From: Cystobacter ferrugineus
GTDB taxonomy: Bacteria; Myxococcota; Myxococcia; Myxococcales; Myxococcaceae
Direction: 5' to 3'
NCBI RefSeq assembly: GCF_001887355.1
Contig: NZ_MPIN01000003.1
Span: forward strand, 887,956-951,955
Length of the DNA stretch: 64,000 bases
Part shown: positions 27,369 to 36,980 of the stretch, piece after piece
Numbering within the stretch: position 1 is the first letter of the stretch
How the letters are laid out: each line of letters begins with the position of its first letter
Position numbers and translations under genes: made by a program
Notes under the pieces: generated by a model
Told to the model about the DNA's origin: nothing
Seen by the model: only the letters and a program-made list of their open reading frames with translations
The model's database searches: none

Positions 27369-27582
27369 GACGACGCACCGCGTCCAGGCGCCGCTGTTCC
27401 CGGGCCGCCTGGAACTCGGCCTCCAAGGTGGAGACTTCGTTTCGCAGGGCGGAGAAATGTTTACGCACGTCTTCCCAGGTATCACCCGCAGGCGCGATTT
27501 GCGCCTGCGCCTCGGCACCAGGGCCCGCACCACCGGCCGCTGCCATGCGTGCTACCAAAGCCGCAACAAGGACCGATCTCAT
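27334..27582 (-). CDS. Small exported coiled-coil protein
   Basis: 82 aa. [18 protein letters not shown] is a plausible signal peptide ending near AEAQAQ. The mature part is short and helical ([20 protein letters not shown]). The ribosome-binding site AAGGAGGGGG directly before the ATG at 27582 is among the strongest in the window and supports the gene despite its size. No family recognised; it overlaps the smr start. Confidence 0.6.
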   Translation of the reverse strand: MRSVLVAALVARMAAAGGAGPGAEAQAQIAPAGDTWEDVRKHFSALRNEVSTLEAEFQAAREQRRLDAVRRHEEADRVRRGQ

Positions 27583-27670
27583 ACCCCCTCCTTCAGCAAG
27601 CCACGTGCCATGCTCCATTGTCCCCCAGTGGCACACGCCCTCCCACACTGCCCCTCCACCCTCCAAGGAC

Positions 27671-28714
27671 TCACGGCTTCACGTCCGGATGGGATGCGGT
27701 GCGTGAAATGACGCTGCGCGCCAACTGAATGGCGGACAGCGGGGCACTGCCCTCGGCCTTGTTGTTGAGGGTGGCGAAGACGGGCCGGCCCAGGTTCAGC
27801 GCGGCGGTGGCGACGCGGGCGATGCCCTCCCGGGTGCGCGTGTCCTCGTCCACGAGTCGATCGAAGGGGAAGTAGCGCTTGCGTGCCTCCTCGTAGTCCA
27901 GGTTCGGCGGGAGCATCCAGCGCACCACGAGCGCGGGGGCCTGCAAGGCATGCAGACGTACGGCCTGCCGCTCGACAGGCGGCAGATCCTTCCAGACGGC
28001 GAGCACGGGGCAGGCCCCCGCGTCGGCGAGTACCTGGCCCAGGACCTCCGTCATCAGGGCCTCATTGCGGACCTCGACGGCGTACAGCGGACCCCGCGGG
28101 AGCGCGGCGAGGAAGGTGTGCAGCCGCTCCGTGAAGGGACCCACGCCGCCGAACTCCTGGATGTCCTGCGGCGGGAGTTGGAAGACGATCGGCCCGGCCT
28201 TCTCGCCCAGACCCTCGACACAGGGCCCCACGACGAGGTCGGCCGCGTAGGCGGCGTCGAGGAAGCGGGGATTGGGCTGACCTCGCACGTCGCCATAGCG
28301 CGCATGCACCGGCCAGCGCGCGAGCGTACAGGCCTCGTGGGCCTTCACGAGGAAGCGGAAGCCCGGAGGCACCTGGGCGGCGTATTCCGCGAAGGTGGAG
28401 GCGGGGATGGGCGCGTAGAAGGTCCGGTCCACCCCCACGGTGCGCAGGACCGGGTGCTGGGCGTACGCGGCGAGCCCCTCGCGCGACAGCCGCGCCGGCG
28501 TGGCTTCCCGGTCGTAGACGAGCCCCTTCCACCCGGGAAACGTCCACGAGGAGGTGCCCAGGTAGAGCGCCGGGGGAAGCCGCTCGCCCAGGGCCCGGAC
28601 GTCGTCGGGCAACTCGGCGGGACCGACGGGCTCGCCCTGCCCCCGCCGCCGTCCCCTGGCGGGAGTGGGGCTGGGCGCCCCGGTGAAGAGATCGAGTTGG
28701 GAGGAATCGGCCAT
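27671..28714 (-). CDS. DUF72 domain protein
   Basis: 347 aa. The DUF72 TIM-barrel signature is clear: LYLGTSSWTFPGWKGLVY, RTVGVDRTFYAPIP, FLVKAHEACT, FQLPPQ and YAVEVRNEALM. Function unknown in the family. The N-terminal 30 residues are Arg/Pro-rich and poorly conserved. The ATG at 28714 follows GGAGCG. Longer in-frame extensions to 28933 are GC-rich artefacts. Confidence 0.9.
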   Translation of the reverse strand: MADSSQLDLFTGAPSPTPARGRRRGQGEPVGPAELPDDVRALGERLPPALYLGTSSWTFPGWKGLVYDREATPARLSREGLAAYAQHPVLRTVGVDRTFYAPIPASTFAEYAAQVPPGFRFLVKAHEACTLARWPVHARYGDVRGQPNPRFLDAAYAADLVVGPCVEGLGEKAGPIVFQLPPQDIQEFGGVGPFTERLHTFLAALPRGPLYAVEVRNEALMTEVLGQVLADAGACPVLAVWKDLPPVERQAVRLHALQAPALVVRWMLPPNLDYEEARKRYFPFDRLVDEDTRTREGIARVATAALNLGRPVFATLNNKAEGSAPLSAIQLARSVISRTASHPDVKP

Positions 28715-28728
28715 GTGCGCTCCGGTGG

Positions 28729-28744
28729 ACTCTATTTCTAGAGT
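28729..28744. promoter_or_regulatory. Perfect inverted repeat just upstream of the DUF72 gene
   Basis: ACTCTA-TTTC-TAGAGT lies 15-30 bp before the start codon at 28714 and covers the likely 5' UTR or promoter end. It could be an operator or an mRNA hairpin controlling translation. Confidence 0.45.
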
Positions 28745-28850
28745 AAGCCCGAGCGGCCGCACTTCCAAGGTCTTGTCCGCGGAAATGACGAGGGCCGGCA
28801 TGCCGGGGGGCGGGCACCCGGCCGCGATGCACCGCGTCGTGCGCGGGCCG

Positions 28851-29132
28851 TCAGTTCGCTTCGGGCACGTCCACCGCGGCCTTGCGCACGGTGTGCACCG
28901 CGGCATCCACCTCGGCGAGGATGCGGCGGGCATGGGCGAGGAAGGCCGTGCCCGCGGGCAGCAGCCGCATGCCGCGCGGCGTGCGCTCGAAGAGCGGCGT
29001 TCCCAGCTCGTCCTCGAGCGACAGGATGTGACGGCTGAGCGGGGGCTGGGACAGGTGCAGCCGGCGCGCGGCGCGGCCCACGTGGCCTTCTTCGGCCACC
29101 GCGACGAAGGACTGGATGTGCGTGAGGCTCAC
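28851..29132 (-). CDS. Truncated LysR-type regulator (HTH domain only)
   Basis: 93 aa from a GTG at 29132. It contains the entire LysR winged-helix HTH and linker helix (HIQSFVAVAEEGHVGRAARR, LHLSQPPLSRHILSLEDELG, LFERTPRGMRLLPAG) and stops at VPEAN where the effector domain (about 200 aa) should begin. Full LysR proteins are about 300 aa. No effector-domain remnant is visible downstream, where the DUF72 gene begins. It is divergent from methionine aminopeptidase with a perfect T-N11-A palindrome between them, so DNA binding may be retained. Confidence 0.8.
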   Translation of the reverse strand: MSLTHIQSFVAVAEEGHVGRAARRLHLSQPPLSRHILSLEDELGTPLFERTPRGMRLLPAGTAFLAHARRILAEVDAAVHTVRKAAVDVPEAN

Positions 29133-29166
29133 GGCCCCGAGTCTAGCGCCGTCCCGGGCCTCGGAC

Positions 29167-29187
29167 CCAATGCCAAGACAGCATTGG
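29167..29187. promoter_or_regulatory. LysR-type T-N11-A operator palindrome
   Basis: CCAATGC-CAAGACA-GCATTGG has perfect 7-bp arms and contains T-N11-A, the classic LysR box. It lies in the 90-bp gap between the divergent HTH-only lysR gene (start 29132) and map (start 29223). Confidence 0.7.
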
Positions 29188-29222
29188 ACGCCCGGGCGGC
29201 CCCAGGTCCACCTTGCCCCGCC

Positions 29223-29996
29223 ATGGGAACTCCACTGATCAAGGGAATGGACGTCGAGCGTCTGCGGCGTGCGGGACAGGCCGCGGCCGGGACGCTCGCG
29301 CATGTCGGGGCCCGGCTCGCCCCGGGCATCTCGACGGCGGACATCGACGCGTGGGTGCGCGAGGACACGGCGCGGCGTGGCGGCACCCCCAGCCAGCTCG
29401 GCTACAAGGGCTTTCCGGCGGCGGTCTGCACCAGCCGCAACCACGTCGTCTGTCACGGCATCCCCCGCCCGGACGAGCGGCTCGCGCCCGGAGACATCAT
29501 CAACGTGGACGTCACCACGTGCCTCGGGGGCTTCCATGGGGACACCTCGGCGACGTTCCTCATTGGCGAGGTGTCCGCGGAGGCGCGTCATGTGGTGGAC
29601 GTGGCGCGCCGGTGCCGCGACGCGGGCGTGGCGGTGGTGCGCCACGGGGCCCGGCTCGGAGACATCGGCGCCGCCATCGAGGAGCTCGCCCGCCAGGAGG
29701 GCTGCAGCGTGGTGCGCGAGTTCGGCGGACACGGCATCGGCCACCAGATGCATCTGCCGCCCCATGTGTCGCACGTGGGCAGGCGCGGCACGGGCATCAC
29801 GCTGCGCTCGGGCATGGTGATCACCATCGAGCCCATGGTGAACCTGGGGCGCGCGGAGATCCGGGTGCTGCCGGACGGGTGGACGGTGCTCACGGAGGAC
29901 GGGAGCCTGTCGGCCCAGTTCGAGCACACCGTGCTGGTGACGCGCGAGGGCTGCGAGATCCTCACCCCCACGCCCCCGGCCGGGGAGATGCTGTAG
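29223..29996 (+). CDS. map: Methionine aminopeptidase, type I
   Basis: 257 aa, normal for the short bacterial type. The five metal ligands are visible in INVDVT (Asp), FHGDTSATF (Asp), HGIGHQMHLPPHV (His), ITIEPMV (Glu) and FEHTVLVT (Glu). Removes the initiator Met from nascent proteins. It is not in the usual ribosomal-protein/adk operon, so it is probably a second, specialised copy; its control by a LysR box is unusual for a housekeeping enzyme. Confidence 0.95.
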   Translation: MGTPLIKGMDVERLRRAGQAAAGTLAHVGARLAPGISTADIDAWVREDTARRGGTPSQLGYKGFPAAVCTSRNHVVCHGIPRPDERLAPGDIINVDVTTCLGGFHGDTSATFLIGEVSAEARHVVDVARRCRDAGVAVVRHGARLGDIGAAIEELARQEGCSVVREFGGHGIGHQMHLPPHVSHVGRRGTGITLRSGMVITIEPMVNLGRAEIRVLPDGWTVLTEDGSLSAQFEHTVLVTREGCEILTPTPPAGEML

Positions 29997-30047
29997 GGTC
30001 CGCTCCCGCGCCCATCCCAAGAGAGCCCGGGCGCGCCAGGAGCGAGC

Positions 30048-30509
30048 GTGCGGCTGACCTTCATCGACACCGAGCACCCGCTGTACCCGGAGGAGCTGGA
30101 GCTGCGCTACCAGGTGCTGAGGGCCCCCCTCGGCTTCGATCGCTCCTCGGTGAAGTTCCCCTTCGACGCACAGAGCCTGCACCTGGTGGCCGTGGACGCG
30201 GGGCGGGTCGTCGGGTGCGTGCTCTTCCATCCGGAGAGCGAGCACTCGGGCCGGCTCTTCCAGATGGCCATCGACCCCATGCGGCAGCGGACCGGCCTGG
30301 GCGCCCGGCTGGTGCGTGCCCTGGAGGAGGAACTCGTGGCGAGGGGCTTCCGGGAGATCACCCTGCATGCGCGCGCCCACGTGGCGGGCTTCTACGAAAC
30401 ACTCGGCTACGAGGTGTACGGCGAGCCGTTCGTGGAGGTGAACATTCCGCATGTTCATATGCGGCGCGGTCTGAACGAGACGCGGCGGAGCGGACCGGGG
30501 GAGCGTTAG
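30048..30509 (+). CDS. GNAT-family N-acetyltransferase
   Basis: 153 aa from a GTG at 30048 (VRLTFIDTEHPLYPEELELR). The acetyl-CoA motif A is MAIDPMRQRTGLGARLVRAL, and motif B ends in VAGFYETLGYEVYGEPF. The end FVEVNIPHVHM is the C-terminal pattern of ElaA/YitI-like GNATs. Substrate unknown. Same direction as map and the next gene. Confidence 0.85.
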   Translation: MRLTFIDTEHPLYPEELELRYQVLRAPLGFDRSSVKFPFDAQSLHLVAVDAGRVVGCVLFHPESEHSGRLFQMAIDPMRQRTGLGARLVRALEEELVARGFREITLHARAHVAGFYETLGYEVYGEPFVEVNIPHVHMRRGLNETRRSGPGER

Positions 30510-30518
30510 GCTTCGAGG

Positions 30519-31430
30519 ATGTCCGAGCCGTCCGCCGCGCTGCCACCCTCCGATCCACTCGCCACCCTCAACGCGGCCTTCCGCGAGGCCTACGCGGCGC
30601 GCCGGGACGCCGTCCTCGCGGAGATGGGCCCCGTCATCGCCCAGATCGATGACCTGCTCATCCTGCGCATGCGGGGCAAGCGACACGAGGGTCCCGCCCG
30701 CACCCGGCGCTACCACGAGTTCAAGTCGCTCGCCCACCTGCCGCTCGCCCTCTACGTGCTGCTATCGGGCCGGCGCGGCGCGCTCGACGAGGCCACGCGC
30801 GAGCGGCTCACCACCCTGCGGCGGCTCGTCACCGACACCGAGGCCAGCCTCGCCCAGCGGGCCTTCTCTCCGGAGGAGCGCACCCGCCAGCATCGCCTCC
30901 TGGGCGCCGCGCGCGACCAGTTCGACCAGGTGCTCTCGAGCGGAACCATCTCCGCCGGAACGCTCGCCGCCTATGTCCGTGCCCAGGCACCGGATCTGCT
31001 GCGCAACGCCGAGGACGCCGCGAGGGATCAGCTCGAGACCATGCACGCCACCGTCGAGGCCTGGAAGCAGCGGATGACCCCGGAGGAGCGCGACCAGTTG
31101 CGCGCGGTGGTCGCCGTCTCGCACATGTCCCGCCCGGGCAACGTGGCCGTGCAGTACTTCTCCGTCACCCTCGGCGAGCGCTGGGAGGGCCGCTTCGACC
31201 AGGAGGGGCTGGAGCCGGGCAAGCGCGTGCTGGCGGCCGAGACGACCTTCGACGAGGAGGCTTCCTTCGCGCTGCTGGCCACCCACGTGCTCGACGCCAA
31301 CGTGGGCACCCGCTTCTTCGGCGAGGAGACCCGACTGTCTCGCGACGCGCTCGCGGACGCCGCGGAACGGCTCCTGGCGAAGATGTTCCACCAGGAGCCC
31401 GCGCCCCCATCTCCGCCCACCGGCGTCTAA
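30519..31430 (+). CDS. Hypothetical protein
   Basis: 303 aa, soluble, highly charged and mostly helical, with no signal peptide. Not recognised. Notable stretches are ILRMRGKRHEGPARTRRYHE, an apparent helical hairpin in the middle, and SVTLGERWEGRFDQEGLEPG near the C-terminus. It starts nine bases after the acetyltransferase stop and overlaps the convergent receiver gene's end by four bases. Confidence 0.75.
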   Translation: MSEPSAALPPSDPLATLNAAFREAYAARRDAVLAEMGPVIAQIDDLLILRMRGKRHEGPARTRRYHEFKSLAHLPLALYVLLSGRRGALDEATRERLTTLRRLVTDTEASLAQRAFSPEERTRQHRLLGAARDQFDQVLSSGTISAGTLAAYVRAQAPDLLRNAEDAARDQLETMHATVEAWKQRMTPEERDQLRAVVAVSHMSRPGNVAVQYFSVTLGERWEGRFDQEGLEPGKRVLAAETTFDEEASFALLATHVLDANVGTRFFGEETRLSRDALADAAERLLAKMFHQEPAPPSPPTGV

Positions 31431-31792
31431 CGCCCCGGAGGGGCACCGATGACCTGGTGGATCACCGCCAGCAAGGGTCCCAACCGGAAGGGCTTGGGCA
31501 GGAAGGCGGTACACGGCAGGTGCCGCCAGAAGCTCGGGGGCGCCGAACTCATGATGACCACGGGGATGTCACGCAACTCGGGCGCCTTCTTCATGGCATC
31601 CAGCAGCTCGGGTCCATTCATCAACGGCATCATGTAGTCGGCGAGCACCAGCGAGGGACGCTCCACCGCCATACGCTCCAGCGCCTCGCGTCCGTCGAAC
31701 GCCTCCATCGTCGGGTAGCCCTCGTCCTGGAGCAGATCCCGGATGGATTCGACCATGCCGAATTCGTCATCGACGATGAGGATGGGCCCCAT
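31427..31792 (-). CDS. Single-domain response regulator
   Basis: 121 aa, receiver domain only: ILIVDDEFGMVESI, LADYMMPLMNGPELL with the phospho-acceptor Asp, VVIMSSAPP, and FLPKPF with the Lys. It has no output domain. Two bases separate its start from the stop of the KaiC-like gene, so the two are co-translated and probably work together; the histidine kinase is elsewhere. Confidence 0.92.
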   Translation of the reverse strand: MGPILIVDDEFGMVESIRDLLQDEGYPTMEAFDGREALERMAVERPSLVLADYMMPLMNGPELLDAMKKAPELRDIPVVIMSSAPPSFWRHLPCTAFLPKPFRLGPLLAVIHQVIGAPPGR

Positions 31793-31794
31793 GC

Positions 31795-33261
31795 CTATTG
31801 GCCCCGATGCGTCGGGACCCGTGCCTGTCCCGTCAGGAGTTGCTGCCCGTCCTCGATGATATCACCCACGGCCAACCCCTTCTCCCCGATGAGCAACTCG
31901 CGGAAGGAATGATCGTAGCCGCTGTTGCGCACCTTCATGGCACAGATGAAGCGGCGCAGTTGGGACCGCAGCTCGACGGAGCGCAGAAAGAGGATGTTCT
32001 CCGCCACCAGGGATAGGCCCTGGAGTGGGAACTTCAGCTCCGGACCGAAGGCGGCCGACGTCTCGGCCGTGTAGATCAACGTCACGTCCCGCTGGCGGCA
32101 CTCGTTGACGAGCGCCGCCAGGAAGCGCGTGACCCGGCCCCGCTGGGCGCTGGCCTTCTGCAGCCCGTCGTACCCATCGAGGAAGAGCCTGCGCACGCCC
32201 CGCTCGCGGATGAGGGACAGCAACTGCGCCCCGAGCTTGTCGAGGACGTTCTCCAGCGGCGGATGGTAGCTGACTCCGAGATTACCGCGCTCGATCAAGG
32301 GATCGAGGTCCAGACCTACGCCGCGCGCCTGGACCCGCATGCGCTCCGGAGAGTCGTAGAAGGCGAAGTGGTGGCCGCGCTCGCCCTGGCGCGCCCCCTG
32401 CGCGAGGAAGCTCACGCCCAGCAGCGTCTTGCCGCTGCCCGGAGGGCCATACAGCAGGGTGGTGGAACCGGACAGAATGCCCCCGAGCAACATCGCGTCC
32501 AGCCCGGCGATGCCGAAGGCGCACCGCGTGTGGCCCGAGGGGGTATAGGCGATATCCTCGCGCGGAAGCGACTCCAGGCGGGGGTAGACGACGAGCCCGT
32601 CGGAGGTGATGTCGAAGCTGTGCCATCCGAGCAGGTGCGCGCTGCCCCGGAACTTGCGCACGTCCAGCTCCCGGAGCATGCGCGCGCCCAGCGTGCGCTG
32701 CCGCAGCACGATCAACCCATCCACCATGGTGTGCTCGGCGCGCAGCCCCTTGCCACCGCCCGTGGTGAGGATGAGGGTGGTGCACCCCAACATGCCCGTC
32801 ACCACCTGGAGGTTGTGGATGAACTTCTTGAGTGCCTGGGGGGACGGGGCCATCTCCTCGGCGGCCACCAGGCCGTCGAGCACGAGCAGCGAGGCGTCGC
32901 GGGCCTTGATCTCCTTGCGGATGAGCGCGAGCAGGGCATCCAGTCCGCCCTGCTCCAGCACGTTGAACGCGCTCACGTACGTGGCGGTCTGCCCGACGCG
33001 GGAGGCATCGAAGAACGAGAGCGGCTCGAGGTTGGAGATCAGATCCGTGTGCGACTCGGCCAGCAAGGTGACGTACAGCACCCCGTGTCCCTGCCGGATG
33101 TGATGGAAGCAGGTCTGGTTGGCGAGGATCGTCTTTCCCGCCCCCGGCAGCCCCATCAGCATGTAGGTCCGGCCTCGGAGGAACCCTCCGTGCAGCACCG
33201 TGTCGAGGCCCGGAACGCCCGTGGAAATCCGCTCCTGAGGACCTGGACCGTACTCTGTCAT
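31795..33261 (-). CDS. Two-domain KaiC-like RecA ATPase
   Basis: 488 aa, two KaiC/RadA-type domains. Domain 1: Walker A GLPGAGKT and Walker B SLLVLDGL. Domain 2: Walker A GPPGSGKT and Walker B RRLFLDGYDGL. It lacks KaiA/KaiB neighbours, so it is a KaiC homologue of the kind widespread in non-cyanobacteria rather than a clock protein by default. The ATG at 33261 is preferred over the GTG at 33282. Coupled with the downstream receiver protein, suggesting phospho-signalled ATPase control. Confidence 0.88.
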   Translation of the reverse strand: MTEYGPGPQERISTGVPGLDTVLHGGFLRGRTYMLMGLPGAGKTILANQTCFHHIRQGHGVLYVTLLAESHTDLISNLEPLSFFDASRVGQTATYVSAFNVLEQGGLDALLALIRKEIKARDASLLVLDGLVAAEEMAPSPQALKKFIHNLQVVTGMLGCTTLILTTGGGKGLRAEHTMVDGLIVLRQRTLGARMLRELDVRKFRGSAHLLGWHSFDITSDGLVVYPRLESLPREDIAYTPSGHTRCAFGIAGLDAMLLGGILSGSTTLLYGPPGSGKTLLGVSFLAQGARQGERGHHFAFYDSPERMRVQARGVGLDLDPLIERGNLGVSYHPPLENVLDKLGAQLLSLIRERGVRRLFLDGYDGLQKASAQRGRVTRFLAALVNECRQRDVTLIYTAETSAAFGPELKFPLQGLSLVAENILFLRSVELRSQLRRFICAMKVRNSGYDHSFRELLIGEKGLAVGDIIEDGQQLLTGQARVPTHRGQ

Positions 33262-33442
33262 CACTCGTTCTCTCCCACGCACAGACTAGCGGCCAGTGTT
33301 CGGTACGTGCGTAGCTGGAACGGCATTCTCGCGCCAGCGTCATCTGCCGAACGCCCCATTTCCGCCCGCGGTCCCCCGGTCCCCGCGCGGCTGGTAATCG
33401 GGTCCGTGGCCGCCACACCCCACCGCCAACGAGGAGCCGCGC

Positions 33443-35806
33443 ATGTCTGGTCCACTGAGTGACTCGGAGTTGGAGAAGATCGACGCCTACTGGCGCGCCG
33501 CCAACTACCTCTCGGTGGGACAGATCTATCTCAAGGACAACCCGCTGCTCACGCGCCCACTCGTGCTGGACGACATCAAGCCCCGACTGCTCGGGCACTT
33601 CGGCACGACCCCCGGGTTGAACTTCATCTACGTCCACCTCAACCGCATCATCCGGCTGAACCAGGCCAACATGATGTATGTGATTGGCCCGGGACATGGC
33701 GCCCCCGGCATCATCGCCAACACGTTCCTCGAGGGCTCCTACACGGAGACCTATCCCAACATCGAGCGCAACGCCGATGGAGTGAAGCGGCTGTTCCGCC
33801 AGTTCTCCTGGCCCTACGGCGTGCCCAGCCATGACTCACCGGAGGTGCCCGGCTCCATCAGCGAGGGCGGCGAGCTGGGCTACAGTCTGCTGCACGCCTA
33901 CGGCGCCGCCTTCGACAACCCGGACCTCATCGTCGCCTGCGTGGTGGGAGACGGCGAGGCCGAGACGGGCCCGCTGGCGGCGAGCTGGCACTCCAACAAG
34001 TTCCTCAACCCCATCTCCGATGGCGCGGTGCTGCCGATCCTCCACCTCAACGGCTACAAGATCGCCAACCCCACGCTGCTCGCGCGCATCGATCCGGACG
34101 AGCTCCAGGCCCTCTTCCGCGGCTACGGCTACCACCCCTATGTCCTGGAGGGGGATGACCCGAGGACGATGCACCAGCGCATGGCGGAGGTGCTCGACAC
34201 CATCTACCGGGAGATCCGCGACCTCCAGCGCAAGGCGCGCGAGAACAACGACGCCACCCGGCCCCGCTGGCCCATGTTGATCCTCCGTACCCCCAAGGGC
34301 TGGACGTGCCCCGCCGTGGTGGACGGCAAGCCGGTGGAAGGCACCTGGCGCGCCCACCAGGTCCCGCTCGACGAGGTGCGCACCAACCCCGAACACTTGA
34401 AGCTGCTCGAGCAATGGCTGCGCGGCTACAAGCCCCACGAACTCTTCGACGAGCACGGCACCTTCCGAGAGGAACTGGCGGAGATCGCGCCCAAGGGACG
34501 GCTGCGCATGGGCGCCAATGCCCACGCGAATGGGGGGCAGCTCCTGGTGCCGCTCGTGCTGCCCCACTTCCGCGACTACGCGGTGGAGTGCGGCACACCG
34601 GGCGCCCACGTGGTGAGCGCGACGAGCGTGCTGGGCAAGTACCTGCGCGACGTCATGCGCCGCAACCTCTCCCAGCGCAACTTCCGCATGTTCGCGCCGG
34701 ACGAGAACGCCTCCAACCGCTTGCAGGCCGTCTACGAGGCGAGTGGCAAGCGGTGGAATGCCCGCTACGAGGACGTGGATGAATCCCTCTCCGTGGAGGG
34801 CCGGGTGATGGAGGTGTTGAGCGAGCACCTGTGCCAGGGATGGCTCGAGGGCTATCTGCTCACCGGACGCCACGGCTTCTTCTCCTGCTACGAGGCGTTC
34901 ATCCACATCGTCGACTCGATGTTCAACCAGCACGCCAAGTGGCTCAAGTCCGCCAAGGACCTGGCGTGGCGCAAGCCCATCGCCTCGCTGAACTACCTGC
35001 TCAGCTCCCACGTGTGGCGGCAGGATCACAACGGGTTCTCCCACCAGGATCCCGGCTTCATCGACCACGTGGCCAACAAGCGCGCCGACACGGTCCGCAT
35101 CTACCTGCCCCCGGACGCCAACACGCTCCTGTCCGTGACGGACCACTGCCTGCGCACGAAGAACTACGTGAACGTCATCATCGCGGGCAAGCAGGCCGCT
35201 CCGGTGTGGCTCGACATGGAGAGCGCGGTGCGCCACTGCGCCGCGGGCATCGGCATCTGGGAGTGGGCGGGCAACGAGGCGGGAGGCGAACCGGACGTGG
35301 TGATGGCCTGCGCGGGGGACGTGCCCACCCTGGAGACGCTCGCCGCGGTGACGGTGCTACGCGAGTGGGCGCCGGAGTTGAAGGTCCGCGTCATCAACGT
35401 CGTGGACCTCTTCACCCTGGAGCCCGTCAACAGCCACCCCCACGGGCTGAACGATGAGGACTTCGACCGGCTCTTCACCGTGGACAAGCCCGTCGTCTTC
35501 GCCTTCCACGGCTACCCCACCATCGTGCACAAGCTCACCTACAACCGGACCAACCACGGCAACATCCACGTGCGCGGCTACAAGGAAGAAGGCACCACCA
35601 CGACGCCCTTCGACATGACCGTGCTCAACGACATGGATCGCTACACGCTGGCGCGCGATGCGATCCGCCTCTCTCCCGCCACGGCCCACCGGGTGAAGGA
35701 CGCCGAGCAGCGGCTGTCGGAGGTCCTCCAGCGGCACAAGCTCCACGTCACCGAACACGGTGAGGATCTGCCGGAGGTGCGCGACTGGAACTGGACGGCG
35801 CGATGA
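33443..35806 (+). CDS. xfp: Xylulose-5-phosphate/fructose-6-phosphate phosphoketolase
   Basis: 787 aa, the usual length. Phosphoketolase signature [20 protein letters not shown] then [14 protein letters not shown] (thiamine-diphosphate region) and an early [11 protein letters not shown]. Cleaves xylulose-5-P (or fructose-6-P) with phosphate to acetyl-phosphate. The overlapping acetate kinase gene (ATGA) converts this to acetate and ATP, forming a complete phosphoketolase shunt module. Confidence 0.96.
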   Translation: MSGPLSDSELEKIDAYWRAANYLSVGQIYLKDNPLLTRPLVLDDIKPRLLGHFGTTPGLNFIYVHLNRIIRLNQANMMYVIGPGHGAPGIIANTFLEGSYTETYPNIERNADGVKRLFRQFSWPYGVPSHDSPEVPGSISEGGELGYSLLHAYGAAFDNPDLIVACVVGDGEAETGPLAASWHSNKFLNPISDGAVLPILHLNGYKIANPTLLARIDPDELQALFRGYGYHPYVLEGDDPRTMHQRMAEVLDTIYREIRDLQRKARENNDATRPRWPMLILRTPKGWTCPAVVDGKPVEGTWRAHQVPLDEVRTNPEHLKLLEQWLRGYKPHELFDEHGTFREELAEIAPKGRLRMGANAHANGGQLLVPLVLPHFRDYAVECGTPGAHVVSATSVLGKYLRDVMRRNLSQRNFRMFAPDENASNRLQAVYEASGKRWNARYEDVDESLSVEGRVMEVLSEHLCQGWLEGYLLTGRHGFFSCYEAFIHIVDSMFNQHAKWLKSAKDLAWRKPIASLNYLLSSHVWRQDHNGFSHQDPGFIDHVANKRADTVRIYLPPDANTLLSVTDHCLRTKNYVNVIIAGKQAAPVWLDMESAVRHCAAGIGIWEWAGNEAGGEPDVVMACAGDVPTLETLAAVTVLREWAPELKVRVINVVDLFTLEPVNSHPHGLNDEDFDRLFTVDKPVVFAFHGYPTIVHKLTYNRTNHGNIHVRGYKEEGTTTTPFDMTVLNDMDRYTLARDAIRLSPATAHRVKDAEQRLSEVLQRHKLHVTEHGEDLPEVRDWNWTAR

Positions 35807-36972
35807 ACGGCCCCCTGCTGGTCATCAACAGTGGCTCGTCCTCGCTGAAGTTCGGAGTGTATGCGCACCGCGAGGGTCATGAGGCCGTGCTGTTCAAGGG
35901 CGTGGTGCGGCACATCGGGGGCGAGCGGGGCACCCTGTCCCTCCAGGACGCCCACGGACAGAAGGTGTTCGAGAAGTCCGCGCCCTACCCCACCCAGCGC
36001 GAGGCGTTCGAGCGGGCCATGGACCGGCTGGAGTCCCTCGGGCACACCCCACCCGTGGCGATCGGTCACCGCGTCGTCCATGGAGGGCCGCACCTGCGGG
36101 AGCATCGGGCGCTCACCGAGGAGGTGCTTCACACCCTGGAGGCGACGACGCACTTCGCGCCCCTTCACGTGCCGCCAGCGCTCGAGTTGATCCACCACGC
36201 GCGCGAGCGCTACCCGTCCGTGCCCCAGTTCGCGTGCTTCGACACGGTCTTCCACCGCACGCTGCCCGAGGAAGCGGCGGTCTTCCCGGTGCCGCGCCAG
36301 TACCGGGACCAGGGCGTGGAGCGCTACGGCTTCCACGGGCTCTCCTACGAATCCATCGTGGAGCGGCTCAAACCCCGCGTGCCCGAGCGCACCGTCGTGG
36401 CGCACCTGGGCAGCGGAGCCAGCCTGGCCGCGCTCCGGCACGGCATCTCCGTGGACACCACCATGGGCTTCACTCCCACGAGCGGCATTCCCATGGGCAC
36501 GCGCACGGGCGATATCGACCCCGGCGTGCTGCTCTGGTTGCTGCGCCAGGGCCACGTGGATGCCGGGGGGCTCGAATCCCTGGTGAACCACGACTCGGGG
36601 CTCAAGGCCCTCTCCGGAGGGACGAGCGACATGTCCGAGATCACGCGGGCCGCGGGGTTCGGGGATGCATCGGCGGCGCTGGCGCTCTCGGTCTTCGTGC
36701 GGAGCATCGCCAAGACGATCGGGGCCTATGCGGCGGTGCTCGGCGGAATCGACCTGCTCGTGTTCACGGGAGGCATCGGCGAGAACAGTCCCATCGTGCG
36801 CCAGCGCGTCTGCGCGATGCTCGGCCACCTGGGACTGGCTCTCGACGACGCCCGCAACCGGGATGGCCAGGGAGTCCTCTCGGCGCCCGGCTCGCGCGGG
36901 ACGATCCAGGTCCTCCCCAGCGAGGAAGAGGAGCAGATCGCCCGCCATACGCGCCGGCTGATGCGCGGATGA
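35803..36972 (+). CDS. ackA: Acetate kinase
   Basis: 389 aa. Motifs [44 protein letters not shown] and [14 protein letters not shown] are the ASKHA-fold acetate kinase signatures. Interconverts acetyl-phosphate + ADP and acetate + ATP. Translationally coupled to xfp, so acetyl-phosphate from phosphoketolase is its immediate substrate. Confidence 0.96.
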   Translation: MNGPLLVINSGSSSLKFGVYAHREGHEAVLFKGVVRHIGGERGTLSLQDAHGQKVFEKSAPYPTQREAFERAMDRLESLGHTPPVAIGHRVVHGGPHLREHRALTEEVLHTLEATTHFAPLHVPPALELIHHARERYPSVPQFACFDTVFHRTLPEEAAVFPVPRQYRDQGVERYGFHGLSYESIVERLKPRVPERTVVAHLGSGASLAALRHGISVDTTMGFTPTSGIPMGTRTGDIDPGVLLWLLRQGHVDAGGLESLVNHDSGLKALSGGTSDMSEITRAAGFGDASAALALSVFVRSIAKTIGAYAAVLGGIDLLVFTGGIGENSPIVRQRVCAMLGHLGLALDDARNRDGQGVLSAPGSRGTIQVLPSEEEEQIARHTRRLMRG

Positions 36973-36980
36973 GGACGACC

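Noticed and set aside
28852-30737. Very long leftward frame across the map and acetyltransferase genes
   Set aside because: It is the GC-rich antisense shadow of map and the acetyltransferase. Only its end (28851-29132) is real, as the HTH-only LysR gene.
31795-33261. Cyanobacterial-type circadian clock
   Set aside because: There is no kaiA or kaiB nearby; a double-domain KaiC alone is common in other bacteria and does not show a clock.
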